The notes under the pieces: model-generated
What the model saw: only the letters and a program-made list of their open reading frames with translations
The model's database searches: none
What the model was told of the DNA's origin: nothing
Made by a program: the position numbers and the translations under genes
Shown: one piece after another, positions 8,810 through 17,198 of the stretch
How the letters are laid out: the number at the start of each line of letters is the position of its first letter
Position numbering within the stretch: the stretch's first letter is position 1
Assembly: GCA_017858255.1 (NCBI GenBank)
Contig: JAFMBV010000022.1
Coordinates: forward strand, 1 to 44,378
DNA: 44,378 nt
From: Bacteriovoracaceae bacterium
GTDB lineage: Bacteria; Bdellovibrionota; Bacteriovoracia; Bacteriovoracales; Bacteriovoracaceae
Reading direction: 5' to 3'

Positions 8810-9682
8810 TTAGCTCTCAATTTCCTGAGAAATATTTATCCAAAAGCGCCTCAAGGCGGCTAGCTCCCGCAAGTAGAGAAACAAGGTTTGCTCTTCTCCC
8901 TTGAGATCTTTCAAAATTTCATGGAAAACAAACTCCCCGCTTATGAAAATATTTTGAAAAGCAGCAAAGTTTTCCTGTTTGTCACTGGTTGTTGAGATCA
9001 TGAAGGACTTATCTGTCGCTGAATACTCATTAACAGGAAAATAATTTCTTAAGAGACCATGGGCCCTACTAAGCCGGCGAAAGGCAATCAAATGATCACC
9101 CAAAGGTCCCAACTGAATCAAAGAGTCATCTCTTTCAATCCCATGACTTTGAAAATAGATCTTTAGATTTAATGAATCCTTATCCATCCACCATGAGAAA
9201 CCAGGATCACTTAAGTTACAAAGGATTGCCTCTTGCCTAGGAAACCTCATGTTGATCATGTGATCAAAGAGAGTTTCTGCCATAGCAATATCTGTAGTGG
9301 AAAAAAATCTAACTGAGTCTAAGTCAGCTTCTTCTTTAATTTTAAGGGCCTTTATAATTTCAGGGCTTTCATTTTCGAGATTTTCACAGTCCCATTCAAG
9401 GTCTTCCGTTACATAGCCACGTATACAAAAGGTGGAAATTCCTTTATCAATGCGATATGTAAGACCTGGTCCAACAAGCTCTTCCTTCTTGGCCTCTTCT
9501 TGAATTTCTTCTTGAATTTCTTCTTCAATATTTTTGGAAAAATCAAACGCATCAAATTGATGTAAAGAAAATAGATCTTTTTGTCCCTCTCCCCCATCAT
9601 TTGAGAATTCTCTGCGAATATTCTCAGAGAGCTCTAGAGTTTCTTGGGCAAGAATATTTAAATCTATCGTAAAGTTAGACAC
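8810..9682 (-). CDS. Cytoplasmic protein of unknown function (290 aa)
   Basis: I do not recognise the family. There is no signal peptide or membrane helix. An acidic segment near residues 50-65 contains a short internal repeat (EEIQEEIQEE), encoded by a repeated TTCTTGAATTTC unit. The remainder is a mixed, probably globular sequence with aromatic-rich stretches such as SDPGFSWWMDKD, and a Leu/Arg-rich helix (LYLRELAALRRFWINI) at the C-terminus. The frame extends upstream to ATG 9703, but AAGGTGG lies six bases before GTG 9682, which I take as the start. About 100 bases separate it from the next minus-strand gene upstream. Confidence 0.65.
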   Translation of the reverse strand: MSNFTIDLNILAQETLELSENIRREFSNDGGEGQKDLFSLHQFDAFDFSKNIEEEIQEEIQEEAKKEELVGPGLTYRIDKGISTFCIRGYVTEDLEWDCENLENESPEIIKALKIKEEADLDSVRFFSTTDIAMAETLFDHMINMRFPRQEAILCNLSDPGFSWWMDKDSLNLKIYFQSHGIERDDSLIQLGPLGDHLIAFRRLSRAHGLLRNYFPVNEYSATDKSFMISTTSDKQENFAAFQNIFISGEFVFHEILKDLKGEEQTLFLYLRELAALRRFWINISQEIES

Positions 9683-9783
9683 GATTAACCACCTTTTCTT
9701 CATCCGTGAATGAGGCTTTTTTAAATTGTAGGATTTCGAGGATCAGATGACAAGGAGCATGGTTTGAGAAATATATTTACTCG

Positions 9784-10131
9784 CTAAGGTAGTTTCCTCA
9801 GTTCAAGCAAAAAAAGCCAAAGTCCCAAAGCAACTAGGGCCAATAAGAAAAAAGAAAAGGCCTTCTTATCAAGGGCCTCGATTTTTCTTTTCAAATGTGG
9901 GCTCTTTTCTTGCTCCAATTGACGGTCACTTCTGTACCCAACAGAGTCAAGAAGCCTTTCCCCTTCTTCTATATTTTCCTCATCAATATAAATGATGGCA
10001 GAGCCCGCATGTATAATTGCGTCCCCATTATTGCTCGTTGTAACGACTCTAAAGGGAAAATTTCCATGAAAAAGGTTATGAATAAAATCGAGCTCTTGGC
10101 TATTATGAATGGTAACCAAAGGAAAATCCAT
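9784..10131 (-). CDS. Small DUF2007-like protein with C-terminal membrane helix
   Basis: From ATG 10131 the product has about 115 residues. The N-terminal 70 residues (FPLVTIHNSQELDFIHNLF, then AGSAIIYIDEENIEEGERLLDSVG) resemble DUF2007, a small alpha-beta domain related to the ferredoxin-like fold of signal-transducing proteins. A charged linker and one membrane helix (FSFFLLALVALGLWLFLLEL) follow, so the domain would be tail-anchored and face the cytoplasm. The longer frame starts at TTG 10143, inside the YggT gene; the ATG is preferred. It lies directly after yggT in a likely YihY-YggT-DUF2007 operon. The domain assignment is tentative. Confidence 0.6.
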   Translation of the reverse strand: MDFPLVTIHNSQELDFIHNLFHGNFPFRVVTTSNNGDAIIHAGSAIIYIDEENIEEGERLLDSVGYRSDRQLEQEKSPHLKRKIEALDKKAFSFFLLALVALGLWLFLLELRKLP

Positions 10132-10136
10132 AAGGC

Positions 10137-10358
10137 TTACCAAGCATACATAACGAGATTTAAAAGAAAGATAACGATAAGGGGAGAGAAATCAAAAGGA
10201 AGATCAGGTGGTAACATTTGACGAATGGGTCGACAGGTAAAGTCAGCAGCTTTCTTTATCCACATGGCCCAAGGTTGAGAGCGAAACTGTGGCAGATAAC
10301 TCAAAATCACATCGATAAATAAAACGAGAATATAAAGATTAATCAGCATTCGTATCAT
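10137..10358 (-). CDS. YggT family small membrane protein
   Basis: This 73-residue protein has two hydrophobic helices separated by a loop containing CRPIRQMLPP and FDFSPLIVIFLL. That matches the P.R..LPP..DFSP signature of YggT/YlmG proteins, which are inner-membrane or thylakoid proteins linked in some bacteria to cell division or ion homeostasis. Most family members carry two copies of this unit; this is the single-unit form. The frame opens at 10394 inside the YihY gene, but ATG 10358 lies seven bases after the YihY stop and has AGGGG upstream, so it is the likelier start. Confidence 0.82.
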   Translation of the reverse strand: MIRMLINLYILVLFIDVILSYLPQFRSQPWAMWIKKAADFTCRPIRQMLPPDLPFDFSPLIVIFLLNLVMYAW

Positions 10359-10365
10359 TGAGGTA

Positions 10366-11304
10366 TTATCCCCTATCTTCGGATAAAGATTCAAGCGTTG
10401 AATTATTGACAGGCGGTTCTTCTTTTAAAAGACTTACGCAGAGGCAAACCCCAAAGTAGAAGAATGCCATTATTAAATAGACCCACAATGCACCGACTAA
10501 AACAGTATAGTAATCACCATAACTTTCAATCAATTGCGATCGTAAATTAAAAAAGTAGAGACCAAATAAAAATTTACCAAGAATTAATAGAAAGACAAAA
10601 GCCCCACTGGCAACGAAAGCTTCTCTCATTCTTAATCGCCAATTAAAGAACCAGCGATAAACAAAAGCAAAGTAAACGAAGAATAAACCAGCTTGAAACC
10701 AAGTGTTCCTTAGGGGAAAAACAAAGCTCCAATTACGCGTCCTAAGGATATCGATTATCCCTCTAAGAGTACTAACGCTTTCATAAATAATATCAATAAA
10801 GGCATTGTATTGAGCCAGTTCGAAGAGAAAATGAAAAATCGGTTGAAGGGAGAAAAGAAATAACACAAGAAAAACGGTAACAGCAACAAGGACTAATACC
10901 TTGAGGTGCTTCATCCAAGACACCAATGTCTTATCTTCGCTAATACTATATAGCCCCGACCATATGGAATTAAAAAACGAAATTGAAGATAGACTCAGAA
11001 TTAAAAAGTTAACAAAGGTAAAAGAATCATTTCCTAGCAAAGGTCCTTTTACAATATTTTTTACTTTTAACAATACTCCTGGCTCTACTTCCGGAAAGGC
11101 TTCTTGTCCTAATGTGAAGATTAGCTGATGTACTTGTTGGATATCACCAATAAAGAAACCGATAAGACGACTCATTAAGAGTAAAAATGGAATAACCGTT
11201 AAAATAACATAGAACGCAGACGAAGCGGCCAGCTGAAGTGCATTCTTTCTGATAAAAAGAAGTCCTGCTTGATAAAAGGGATTTGTTAAACGACGCCAAT
11301 ACAT
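10366..11304 (-). CDS. YihY/BrkB family membrane protein
   Basis: The product has 312 residues and about six membrane helices. It opens with a cytoplasmic YQAGLLFIRKNALQLAASSAFYVILTVIPFLLLM segment that matches the start of the YihY/virulence factor BrkB family (once misnamed RNase BN). Later it has the conserved FNSIWSGLYSI segment and the C-terminal SYGDYYTVLVGALWVYLIMAFFYFG. The transported substrate or true role of the family is unknown. It is the first gene of a minus-strand group with YggT and the DUF2007-like gene. Confidence 0.87.
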   Translation of the reverse strand: MYWRRLTNPFYQAGLLFIRKNALQLAASSAFYVILTVIPFLLLMSRLIGFFIGDIQQVHQLIFTLGQEAFPEVEPGVLLKVKNIVKGPLLGNDSFTFVNFLILSLSSISFFNSIWSGLYSISEDKTLVSWMKHLKVLVLVAVTVFLVLFLFSLQPIFHFLFELAQYNAFIDIIYESVSTLRGIIDILRTRNWSFVFPLRNTWFQAGLFFVYFAFVYRWFFNWRLRMREAFVASGAFVFLLILGKFLFGLYFFNLRSQLIESYGDYYTVLVGALWVYLIMAFFYFGVCLCVSLLKEEPPVNNSTLESLSEDRG

Positions 11305-11335
11305 AAGACCATCATAGGCTCAAATTATAAAATTG

Positions 11336-11632
11336 TCACAGTTCTCGCGAAGAGATGGTGGTTTGTGCGTCTCCCGTCATCAAGGCCAGTTCGTCTTCTA
11401 GAGCTAAAAGATCCCTTTCATAGACAAGAGCAGATATTTCATCCCCTAAAAGGCGGCGATACTCTACTTTGGCCCACAACCTCATGATCTCCATACGTAG
11501 AATACTTTTTTCATGAATAGATTGTAAGTTTGGTCTCTTAACATAAGCACTGCTACAAGACATCACACTTCCTAAAAGAAAGAGGTGACCTGCTTTTTGC
11601 CCACGCTTAAAGAGCTTTTTTATTGCTCGCAT
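11336..11632 (-). CDS. Small probable lipoprotein (98 aa)
   Basis: A basic N-terminus (MRAIKKLFKRGQK) and a short hydrophobic run end at SVMSCSS, a possible but imperfect lipobox with Cys near residue 26. The mature part is helical and charged, with a heptad-like stretch (VYERDLLALEDELALM), possibly a coiled coil. Its start overlaps the upstream gene's end by 13 bases, so the two are probably coupled. No family is recognised. Confidence 0.6.
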   Translation of the reverse strand: MRAIKKLFKRGQKAGHLFLLGSVMSCSSAYVKRPNLQSIHEKSILRMEIMRLWAKVEYRRLLGDEISALVYERDLLALEDELALMTGDAQTTISSREL

Positions 11633-11997
11633 GAAACCTTAAAAGTTGAACCATCGGCAAGCTCAAGAGTTCCGATATATGTAGGACCATTGTCGCTGCT
11701 AACAAATTTTGCTTCGATAACGAATTGAAGTTCCATTGCTTGTTCATCAATTAGGGCCAATTTAAGATCATCACCCATATTCCAGTAGCCAACAATTTGA
11801 GAATTTAAAAACTCTTGTGTCTCTTCTGTAAGGTTATTATTGACGAGTAATCCATTAATAATAGGATTACCAAATACTCTTGCGGTGCTAGCAAATATTT
11901 CATATTCCGTTTGAGGGGTAACGCAATAGAGGCTTCCAGTAGCAAATGATTGTAGTGAAAAGATGGTTGTAGATAATACTAAAAGTGATTTAAACAT
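11620..11997 (-). CDS. Small exported protein (125 aa)
   Basis: A clear signal peptide (MFKSLLVLSTTIFSLQSFA) leads into a mature part of about 105 residues. Two cysteines, one near each end (SLYCVT and FKVSCEQ), could form a disulfide. Alternating polar and hydrophobic residues (LQFVIEAKFVSSDNGPTYIGTLEL) suggest a small beta-rich domain. GGGGAGAA lies just before the ATG. No family is recognised; the location should be periplasm or outside. Confidence 0.68.
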   Translation of the reverse strand: MFKSLLVLSTTIFSLQSFATGSLYCVTPQTEYEIFASTARVFGNPIINGLLVNNNLTEETQEFLNSQIVGYWNMGDDLKLALIDEQAMELQFVIEAKFVSSDNGPTYIGTLELADGSTFKVSCEQ

Positions 11998-12107
11998 AAG
12001 TTCTCCCCAATATGTTCTTAAGTACTAAGCGCATAATGGGAGGGTCCAGTAACTATGGCCACTAGTGTGAAATTCTTACTCTAATGGCAGCGCATTAATT
12101 CAGGAAT

Positions 12108-14438
12108 TTAGAATAAATTGAGCTGATCACCTGTGACAATATTGTCAAAAGACAATCCTAATGGCTCAAGGATAACCTCCGCAATGGGACGAATCTGTTT
12201 GTCGATATAGTGCTGATAATCGAAGTCATCGGGTGCCAATTCAAGTGGGATAGGCCCTCTTCGGGTTATGACATAAAATACGTCCCGATCTATTTGGTGG
12301 CCTGCATCTTGGGCCATCCTTGCAGCACGAACATGAGGAGGAAGACTCTTTGTATACTCTTCAAGTTTCTTAGAAAGCCGTTTTTTGTAAACAAGCTCTA
12401 GGTCATGTTGACCATTTCTTAGGGCCTCTACAACGTCGCGAATAACACTTTCAACTTCTTCACCTTTAAAGAATTTCTCGTAAAGATTAAATTGAAAATT
12501 TTTCGCAAGTTTAGTCCAATCACTTCTGACAAACTCCATTCCTGAAAAGTTCAGTTTCTGCTCACCTTGACGATCACAAATAAGACCTGCGTATTTTTTC
12601 TTCGCTCCGCCCTCTCCCGTTCTCAAAATTGGGAAAAAGATTTGCCGATAATATTTATCAAACTCTACTTCTAAGAAGCTCTCAACTTTAAAGTGCTTCT
12701 TTAAAGTTTTTTTAAGATGCTCAGTAATTCGGGCAGACATAGTCTCTGCTTTATCAAAGACCCTCTCACCAGTGGGAAGCTTTACGAAAACAGAATCTGT
12801 GTCTCCATAAACAACTTCGAAGCCATCATTTTGAAGATATTCGATTGTCTCTCGTAAAATCCATTGGCCAGTACCTGTGATGGCACTTGGAAGATCGGCG
12901 TGATAAAAACGGCTACCTGCTGAGCCCATCACTCCGTAGAAAGAATTCATTAAAATTTTAATGGCCTGACTGAGGTAAGGATCGTTATTTTCTTTCGCAA
13001 GCTGCCTCTTCTCTAATAACTCTGAAATAAAGTCGGGAAGCAAGTGATGACTTTCAGAAAACTTAATACCTGCCGGTGTTTGAACGGGAGCAGTCTCTGC
13101 CATTAAACGACTATAGGGATCTATTTTAAAAGTTTTGATTATTGATGGGTAGAGACTTTTAAAGTCCAACACGACTACATGCTGATGAAGACCACTGTCG
13201 GGTTCAAGTACATAGCCACCGGCCGCATGAACATCACGAGTAATATCCACGACATTAGGTGCGACAAAACCTTTGCGGTGAAGTTTTGGTAGCATAAAGA
13301 AATCAAATGCTGCAGTTGATACACCTTGGCGATTCATCAATAGGCCAGAAAGCTCAACTCGCGTTTGCATTAGTTCAACGAGACCCGTTTTTCTCATAAC
13401 ATCTGTGACAAGAACACAATCAAGGAGGTTGTACTTTGCGAGAGCAGGTTTATCTTCCTTAAACCTTCTTTCAATTTCAGTGACCTTTGCTAGGCCAGTT
13501 TGCTCAATGTCCTTACCGACACCGAGCAGTTTATGGGCAACAAAGTCGAGTTTCCAACTATCAAATTGATAGAAAGCGGCCCTCATTGCATTTGGACCAT
13601 CTATGACTACCCTACCTTTAATACGCGCATACTGTGCGCCACCTAGACGCTCACTAATATAGACCTTACTTTTCTTGCGCCCTAAATTAAGAGACATTCC
13701 CCAGCGCTGACACTTCCTCTCCAAGAAGGCCATGTCAAAGCCAACAACATGCCACCCTAGAAATAGGTCTGGATCAAGGTCATGGACATCGCGCTCAAAG
13801 GCTTCATAACAGGCGCGCTCATCTGGATAATAAAAGAGTTCGCCTTTTTCATCCATCGGCCCTTGATCGATACCAACCATATGAACTCGACGTATATCAC
13901 GTTGTTCATCACAGTAATGAATGCCTATTGAAAAGAGATCATTGCCTCTTGAGGTTTCGATATCAAAAGACATCATACTCAAAGTTGCTTGTGTTTTTTT
14001 GGTCGTAGGCCTTATTTGGGGATTTTTAAAGACCCGCACGCCGTTTTCTTCTGCATAGGTGCCAGAGAATTCAACGTTGCCTTTTATAAAGCGCTCCATT
14101 AAAAAGCGCTCTGTTGTTCTCACATCTGCTTCAAAGGTGCGAGTGCCACCGTCATCTTTGACCTTATAAAGATCAGACTGGCTATTGAAATAACAGGCAT
14201 CAACTTGGGTGCCCGTAAAATTTTTAAGTTCTAGTTCTCGACGCTCAAAGTTAATACCTAGTGGTTTAATCTGGGCCTGTCTTTCGACAAAGAATAGTGG
14301 TCTTTCTTGGGTAAATACCAATTCAAAGGCACCAAATGAAGCACGGCCAAAATATCTTAAATGATGGCGCCCACCATGATCTTCACCATGGGCAGTAAGT
14401 AAAAAACCGTAAAAAATGGGAGCTCCATTTTGCTCCAT
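12108..14438 (-). CDS. polB: DNA polymerase II (B family)
   Basis: This is a family B polymerase with proofreading exonuclease, used in damage tolerance and replication restart. The 3'-5' exonuclease motifs are SFDIETS (Exo I), a GWHVVGFDMAFL segment (Exo II) and YNLLDCVLV (Exo III). The polymerase motifs are VLDFKSLYPSII (A), KILMNSFYGVMGS (B) and VYGDTDSVF (C, with both catalytic Asp). The length of 776 is close to E. coli Pol II (783). The frame reaches back to TTG 14480, but GGAGGGGAAGAC sits right before ATG 14438, which fixes the start. It diverges from the iminopeptidase gene. No domain is missing. Confidence 0.94.
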   Translation of the reverse strand: MEQNGAPIFYGFLLTAHGEDHGGRHHLRYFGRASFGAFELVFTQERPLFFVERQAQIKPLGINFERRELELKNFTGTQVDACYFNSQSDLYKVKDDGGTRTFEADVRTTERFLMERFIKGNVEFSGTYAEENGVRVFKNPQIRPTTKKTQATLSMMSFDIETSRGNDLFSIGIHYCDEQRDIRRVHMVGIDQGPMDEKGELFYYPDERACYEAFERDVHDLDPDLFLGWHVVGFDMAFLERKCQRWGMSLNLGRKKSKVYISERLGGAQYARIKGRVVIDGPNAMRAAFYQFDSWKLDFVAHKLLGVGKDIEQTGLAKVTEIERRFKEDKPALAKYNLLDCVLVTDVMRKTGLVELMQTRVELSGLLMNRQGVSTAAFDFFMLPKLHRKGFVAPNVVDITRDVHAAGGYVLEPDSGLHQHVVVLDFKSLYPSIIKTFKIDPYSRLMAETAPVQTPAGIKFSESHHLLPDFISELLEKRQLAKENNDPYLSQAIKILMNSFYGVMGSAGSRFYHADLPSAITGTGQWILRETIEYLQNDGFEVVYGDTDSVFVKLPTGERVFDKAETMSARITEHLKKTLKKHFKVESFLEVEFDKYYRQIFFPILRTGEGGAKKKYAGLICDRQGEQKLNFSGMEFVRSDWTKLAKNFQFNLYEKFFKGEEVESVIRDVVEALRNGQHDLELVYKKRLSKKLEEYTKSLPPHVRAARMAQDAGHQIDRDVFYVITRRGPIPLELAPDDFDYQHYIDKQIRPIAEVILEPLGLSFDNIVTGDQLNLF

Positions 14439-14500
14439 GTCTTCCCCTCCAACGGGATTACCACTAAACTTCTTAAGCAATTAACAAAGGTTATGCCCAA

Positions 14501-15439
14501 GTGAGTCATCTCTACCCAGAAATTGAAGCCTATCATACTGATACTCTAGCCGTCAGCGATATCCATACTCTCTACTATGAAGAGGTAGGAAATTCCGAAG
14601 GAAAACCCATTGTTTTCCTTCATGGCGGGCCAGGAGGCGGTTGTTCAGCCCATTACAGGCGCTTTTTTGATCCCAAAAAGTGGCGAGTGATTCTCTTTGA
14701 CCAAAGAGGCTGTGGCCGATCCACACCATTTGCAGAGCTTAGGGAAAACACGACCTGGGACCTTGTGGAAGATATCGAAAAAATTCGCGAGCACTTAGGC
14801 ATAAAATCATGGTCAGTATTTGGTGGCTCTTGGGGCTCAACATTGGCACTCAGCTATGCAGTAACTCACCCTGAAAATGTAGCAGGTCTCTTTTTAAGAG
14901 GCATCTTTATGCTCAGAGAGAAAGAGATTAAGTGGTTTTACCAAGAGGGTGCTCACCGTATTTACCCGGATGCATGGGAACATTATATCGCCCCTATTCC
15001 TGAAGAAGAGAGAGGGAACTTCATCGAAGCTTTCTATAAGAGACTCACTTCTGACAATCCAGAGATACGCTCAGAAGCGGCCAAGGCATGGTCGGTATGG
15101 GAAGCATCAACCTCAAAGCTCATTCAGGATCAAAATCTCATGCAGGCCTTCGGCACAGACCGCTTTGCTGAAGCCTTTGCTAGAATTGAGTGTCATTACT
15201 TTATCAATCAAGGCTTCTTTGAAGAAGACAACTTTCTTCTCAACAATATCAGTAAAATTCGTCATATTCCTGCCATCATCGTCCAAGGTCGTTACGATGT
15301 TGTCTGCCCAGCAGAGAGTGCTTGGGAGCTTCATCGCGCATGGCCCGAGGCCGACTTTCACATGATTCAAGATGCAGGACATTCTTTGAGTGAAGAAGGA
15401 ATTTCAAAAATTTTAGTGGAAGCAACAGATCGCTTTTAA
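14501..15439 (+). CDS. pip: Proline iminopeptidase
   Basis: This alpha/beta hydrolase releases N-terminal proline from peptides in the cytoplasm (MEROPS family S33). The oxyanion region HGGPGGG is at about 41-47, DQRGCGRSTP follows, and the nucleophile elbow GGSWGS places Ser at residue 110. The acid is in QGRYDVVCP and the His in DAGHSLSE near the C-terminus. The length of 312 is typical. The start is GTG with a weak AAAGG upstream. It is transcribed away from polB, and its 3' end abuts the terminator of the candidate minus-strand RNA. Confidence 0.93.
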   Translation: MSHLYPEIEAYHTDTLAVSDIHTLYYEEVGNSEGKPIVFLHGGPGGGCSAHYRRFFDPKKWRVILFDQRGCGRSTPFAELRENTTWDLVEDIEKIREHLGIKSWSVFGGSWGSTLALSYAVTHPENVAGLFLRGIFMLREKEIKWFYQEGAHRIYPDAWEHYIAPIPEEERGNFIEAFYKRLTSDNPEIRSEAAKAWSVWEASTSKLIQDQNLMQAFGTDRFAEAFARIECHYFINQGFFEEDNFLLNNISKIRHIPAIIVQGRYDVVCPAESAWELHRAWPEADFHMIQDAGHSLSEEGISKILVEATDRF

Positions 15440-15650
15440 AAAGAAAAAGGATTCAAAAGTATTCTCATAAAGCCCAATACCCACGGGAGAAATACTTTTG
15501 AACCCTCTTTATAGTTTTACCGAGGTCTTCTAGCAAAGGAGACGAAAGGATAGTTATCAGGGAGACGGTTATCCTAACTATGCCTCAGTAAAACGCCCTA
15601 GAGAAACTCAACCCAAATCATTTCTCTAGAGGAAGTCTATGTGTGTGAGG
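15440..15650 (-). ncRNA. Candidate structured RNA of unknown class
   Basis: No gene lies between pip and the DUF1304 gene (15440-15828). The first 190 bases are full of paired segments: CTAGAGAAA/TTTCTCTAG (15598-15629), GTTTTACCGAGG/CCTCAGTAAAAC (15514-15525 with 15583-15594, one mismatch) enclosing GTCTTC/GGAGAC (15525-15543) and ATAGTTA/TAACTAT, then a 12-base perfect hairpin followed by U-rich sequence when read on the minus strand. A minus-strand transcript of about 200 bases ending at that terminator fits best. A weak promoter-like pair, TTGTGA and CATAAC, lies upstream near 15653-15682. It does not match a riboswitch or housekeeping RNA that I know. The rest of the gap (15690-15828) is AT-rich, and I see nothing in it. 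Confidence 0.45.
15441..15502 (-). terminator. Rho-independent terminator, minus strand
   Basis: TTCAAAAGTATT (15452-15463) and AATACTTTTGAA (15491-15502) form a perfect 12-base stem with a 27-base loop. On the minus strand the stem is followed by TCCTTTTTCTTTTT; on the plus strand there is no U-run. It therefore ends a minus-strand transcript, and no minus-strand protein gene lies immediately upstream. Confidence 0.65.
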
Positions 15651-15828
15651 GGGTTATGCCACAGTGGGTCTTTTTTTCACAACAGGCATGTTAATTTTTC
15701 ACAGACCCGGATACAAATTATAATAACTCATTGGAATTTCTTAGGTTTTCCTTCTCTTTAAAGATAAAATTAAAAAGAAAATCAAAGAGCGAAAGTTCAA
15801 ACCGCAAGGCACAACCATTAGGAAACCT

Positions 15829-16218
15829 ATGAATCTTCTCTCCATAATTTGCTTTATTTTGGCCGGGCTTATTCATCTCTTTATTTTTGCTCTTGAATCT
15901 CTTCTTTGGGGAAAACCATTTGCGAATAAAGTTTTTCGCCTAGATGAATTGGCCGCCGAACAGCAGAAGTTATTCGCCTTTAACCAAGGGTTTTATAATT
16001 TATTTTTAGCACTAGAACTCTTTTTGGGAATATTTCTCGTCTGCAGTGAAAGAGCGACTTCAGCTGGAATTGCTTTGTCTGCTTTTTCCGCCATTTCCAT
16101 GTTGGCGGCAGCGGTAGTTCTGTTAATCTCTGCACCTCACTTAAAGAGGGCCTTTATCATCCAAGGACTGCTCCCCTTTATGGGACTGACTTCATTAGCA
16201 ATATCATTTTTTAAGTAA
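15829..16218 (+). CDS. DUF1304 family membrane protein
   Basis: This 129-residue protein has four hydrophobic helices. It begins with the family pattern AGLIHLFIFALESLLWGKPFANKVF (His and Glu in the first helix) and continues with FAFNQGFYNLFLALELFLGIF, the Asn-Gln-Gly-Phe-Tyr-Asn motif typical of DUF1304. The biochemical role is unknown. AGGAAACCT precedes the ATG. It is convergent with the LysR gene, five bases away. Confidence 0.85.
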   Translation: MNLLSIICFILAGLIHLFIFALESLLWGKPFANKVFRLDELAAEQQKLFAFNQGFYNLFLALELFLGIFLVCSERATSAGIALSAFSAISMLAAAVVLLISAPHLKRAFIIQGLLPFMGLTSLAISFFK

Positions 16219-16223
16219 AGAAA

Positions 16224-17111
16224 TTAGAGGTGTTCTTTTATTTCAGCGATCACTCTACTTACGAGCGGATTATCTTTACGAGATTTTTGAAAACCAAGAC
16301 CAATAGTATGAGGAAAAAGACCTGTCTTAGAACCAATACCCAGATCAACGACTTCCAAGGCACCTTTTATTACGTGCTCTGAACAGACAGATTCTGGTAG
16401 AAAACCTAGTCCTAGCCCATTAAGTGTCAGCTCTTTTACCGATTCAAGCGAGGATGTCTTATAAATTTTCCTTTCCTCTACATTAAACGCACCTAATTTT
16501 TCTTTTATATTTGCTCCTGGCTCAAAACTATCAGGCATTAAAATAAGAGGAGCATTTTCAATGCTAGTAAAAACCGTTTTCTTCTTTGTGCTCTTATAAA
16601 ACTTAAACACATCTTTTTTTAAAGGCTCAATAATAGTCTGACTTGTCTTCTTCGGGTTTATGATAAGAATGAGATCAAGTTCACCTTTATCTAAAAGCTC
16701 CTGCATATGGGCAGAACGTCCGGTTGAAATTTCCAAAGAAAGATTTGGATATTTAGGAAGAAATTCTTTTAAGAACTTCGGCCAAAAATAAATACCAATA
16801 GAATCATAGGTTCCCACCCTTAATGAGCCGGCCATAGGATCCTCAGAACTCTCTAGCCTTTTCTCTAAATCTTTCAACGAAGAAAAGAGCTCATGACAAT
16901 ATTGATATAAGATTTCTCCATTCTCTGTAAGCCGCACTCCGCGAGGCAAGCGCACAAAGAGCTCTTGGCCGATCACTTCTTCAAGAATTTTTATAGACTT
17001 AGAAAGAGAGGGCTGAGTGACGAAAACGGCTTCAGATGCCCGCTTCATAGACCCAAGCTTTGCAACCTGATAAAAATAACGCAATTTTTCTAAATGTTCG
17101 TGTAAGTACAT
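16224..17111 (-). CDS. LysR-type transcriptional regulator
   Basis: The 295-residue product has the normal LysR length. The N-terminal winged helix-turn-helix reads LRYFYQVAKLGSMKRASEAV, then VTQPSLSKSIKILEEVIGQELFVR and LTENG. The effector domain follows from about residue 90 (GSLRVGTYDSIGIYFWP). It diverges from the nitroreductase gene across about 90 bases, the usual arrangement when a LysR protein controls its neighbour. The effector cannot be read from the sequence. Confidence 0.92.
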   Translation of the reverse strand: MYLHEHLEKLRYFYQVAKLGSMKRASEAVFVTQPSLSKSIKILEEVIGQELFVRLPRGVRLTENGEILYQYCHELFSSLKDLEKRLESSEDPMAGSLRVGTYDSIGIYFWPKFLKEFLPKYPNLSLEISTGRSAHMQELLDKGELDLILIINPKKTSQTIIEPLKKDVFKFYKSTKKKTVFTSIENAPLILMPDSFEPGANIKEKLGAFNVEERKIYKTSSLESVKELTLNGLGLGFLPESVCSEHVIKGALEVVDLGIGSKTGLFPHTIGLGFQKSRKDNPLVSRVIAEIKEHL

Positions 17112-17198
17112 ATGCGCTAAAACTATACCAAACTTAATTATTTTTCAATTTATTTATAGCTAAACATGTCGTATTTTCTGATCATCGGAGGATCAATT

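Noticed and set aside
9480-9540. Short TTCTTGAATTTC repeats as a CRISPR or regulatory repeat
   Set aside because: They are in-frame codons for an EEIQEEIQEE stretch inside a gene, not a spaced repeat array.
14439-14480. A longer DNA polymerase II starting at TTG 14480
   Set aside because: GGAGGGGAAGAC directly before ATG 14438 is far better, and the extra 14 residues are not typical of the family.
15514-15594. A cyclic-di-GMP (GEMM) riboswitch, suggested by GCAAAGGAGACGAAAGG on the plus strand
   Set aside because: The order and spacing of the conserved GEMM bases do not fit, and the following gene is 230 bases away without an expression platform.
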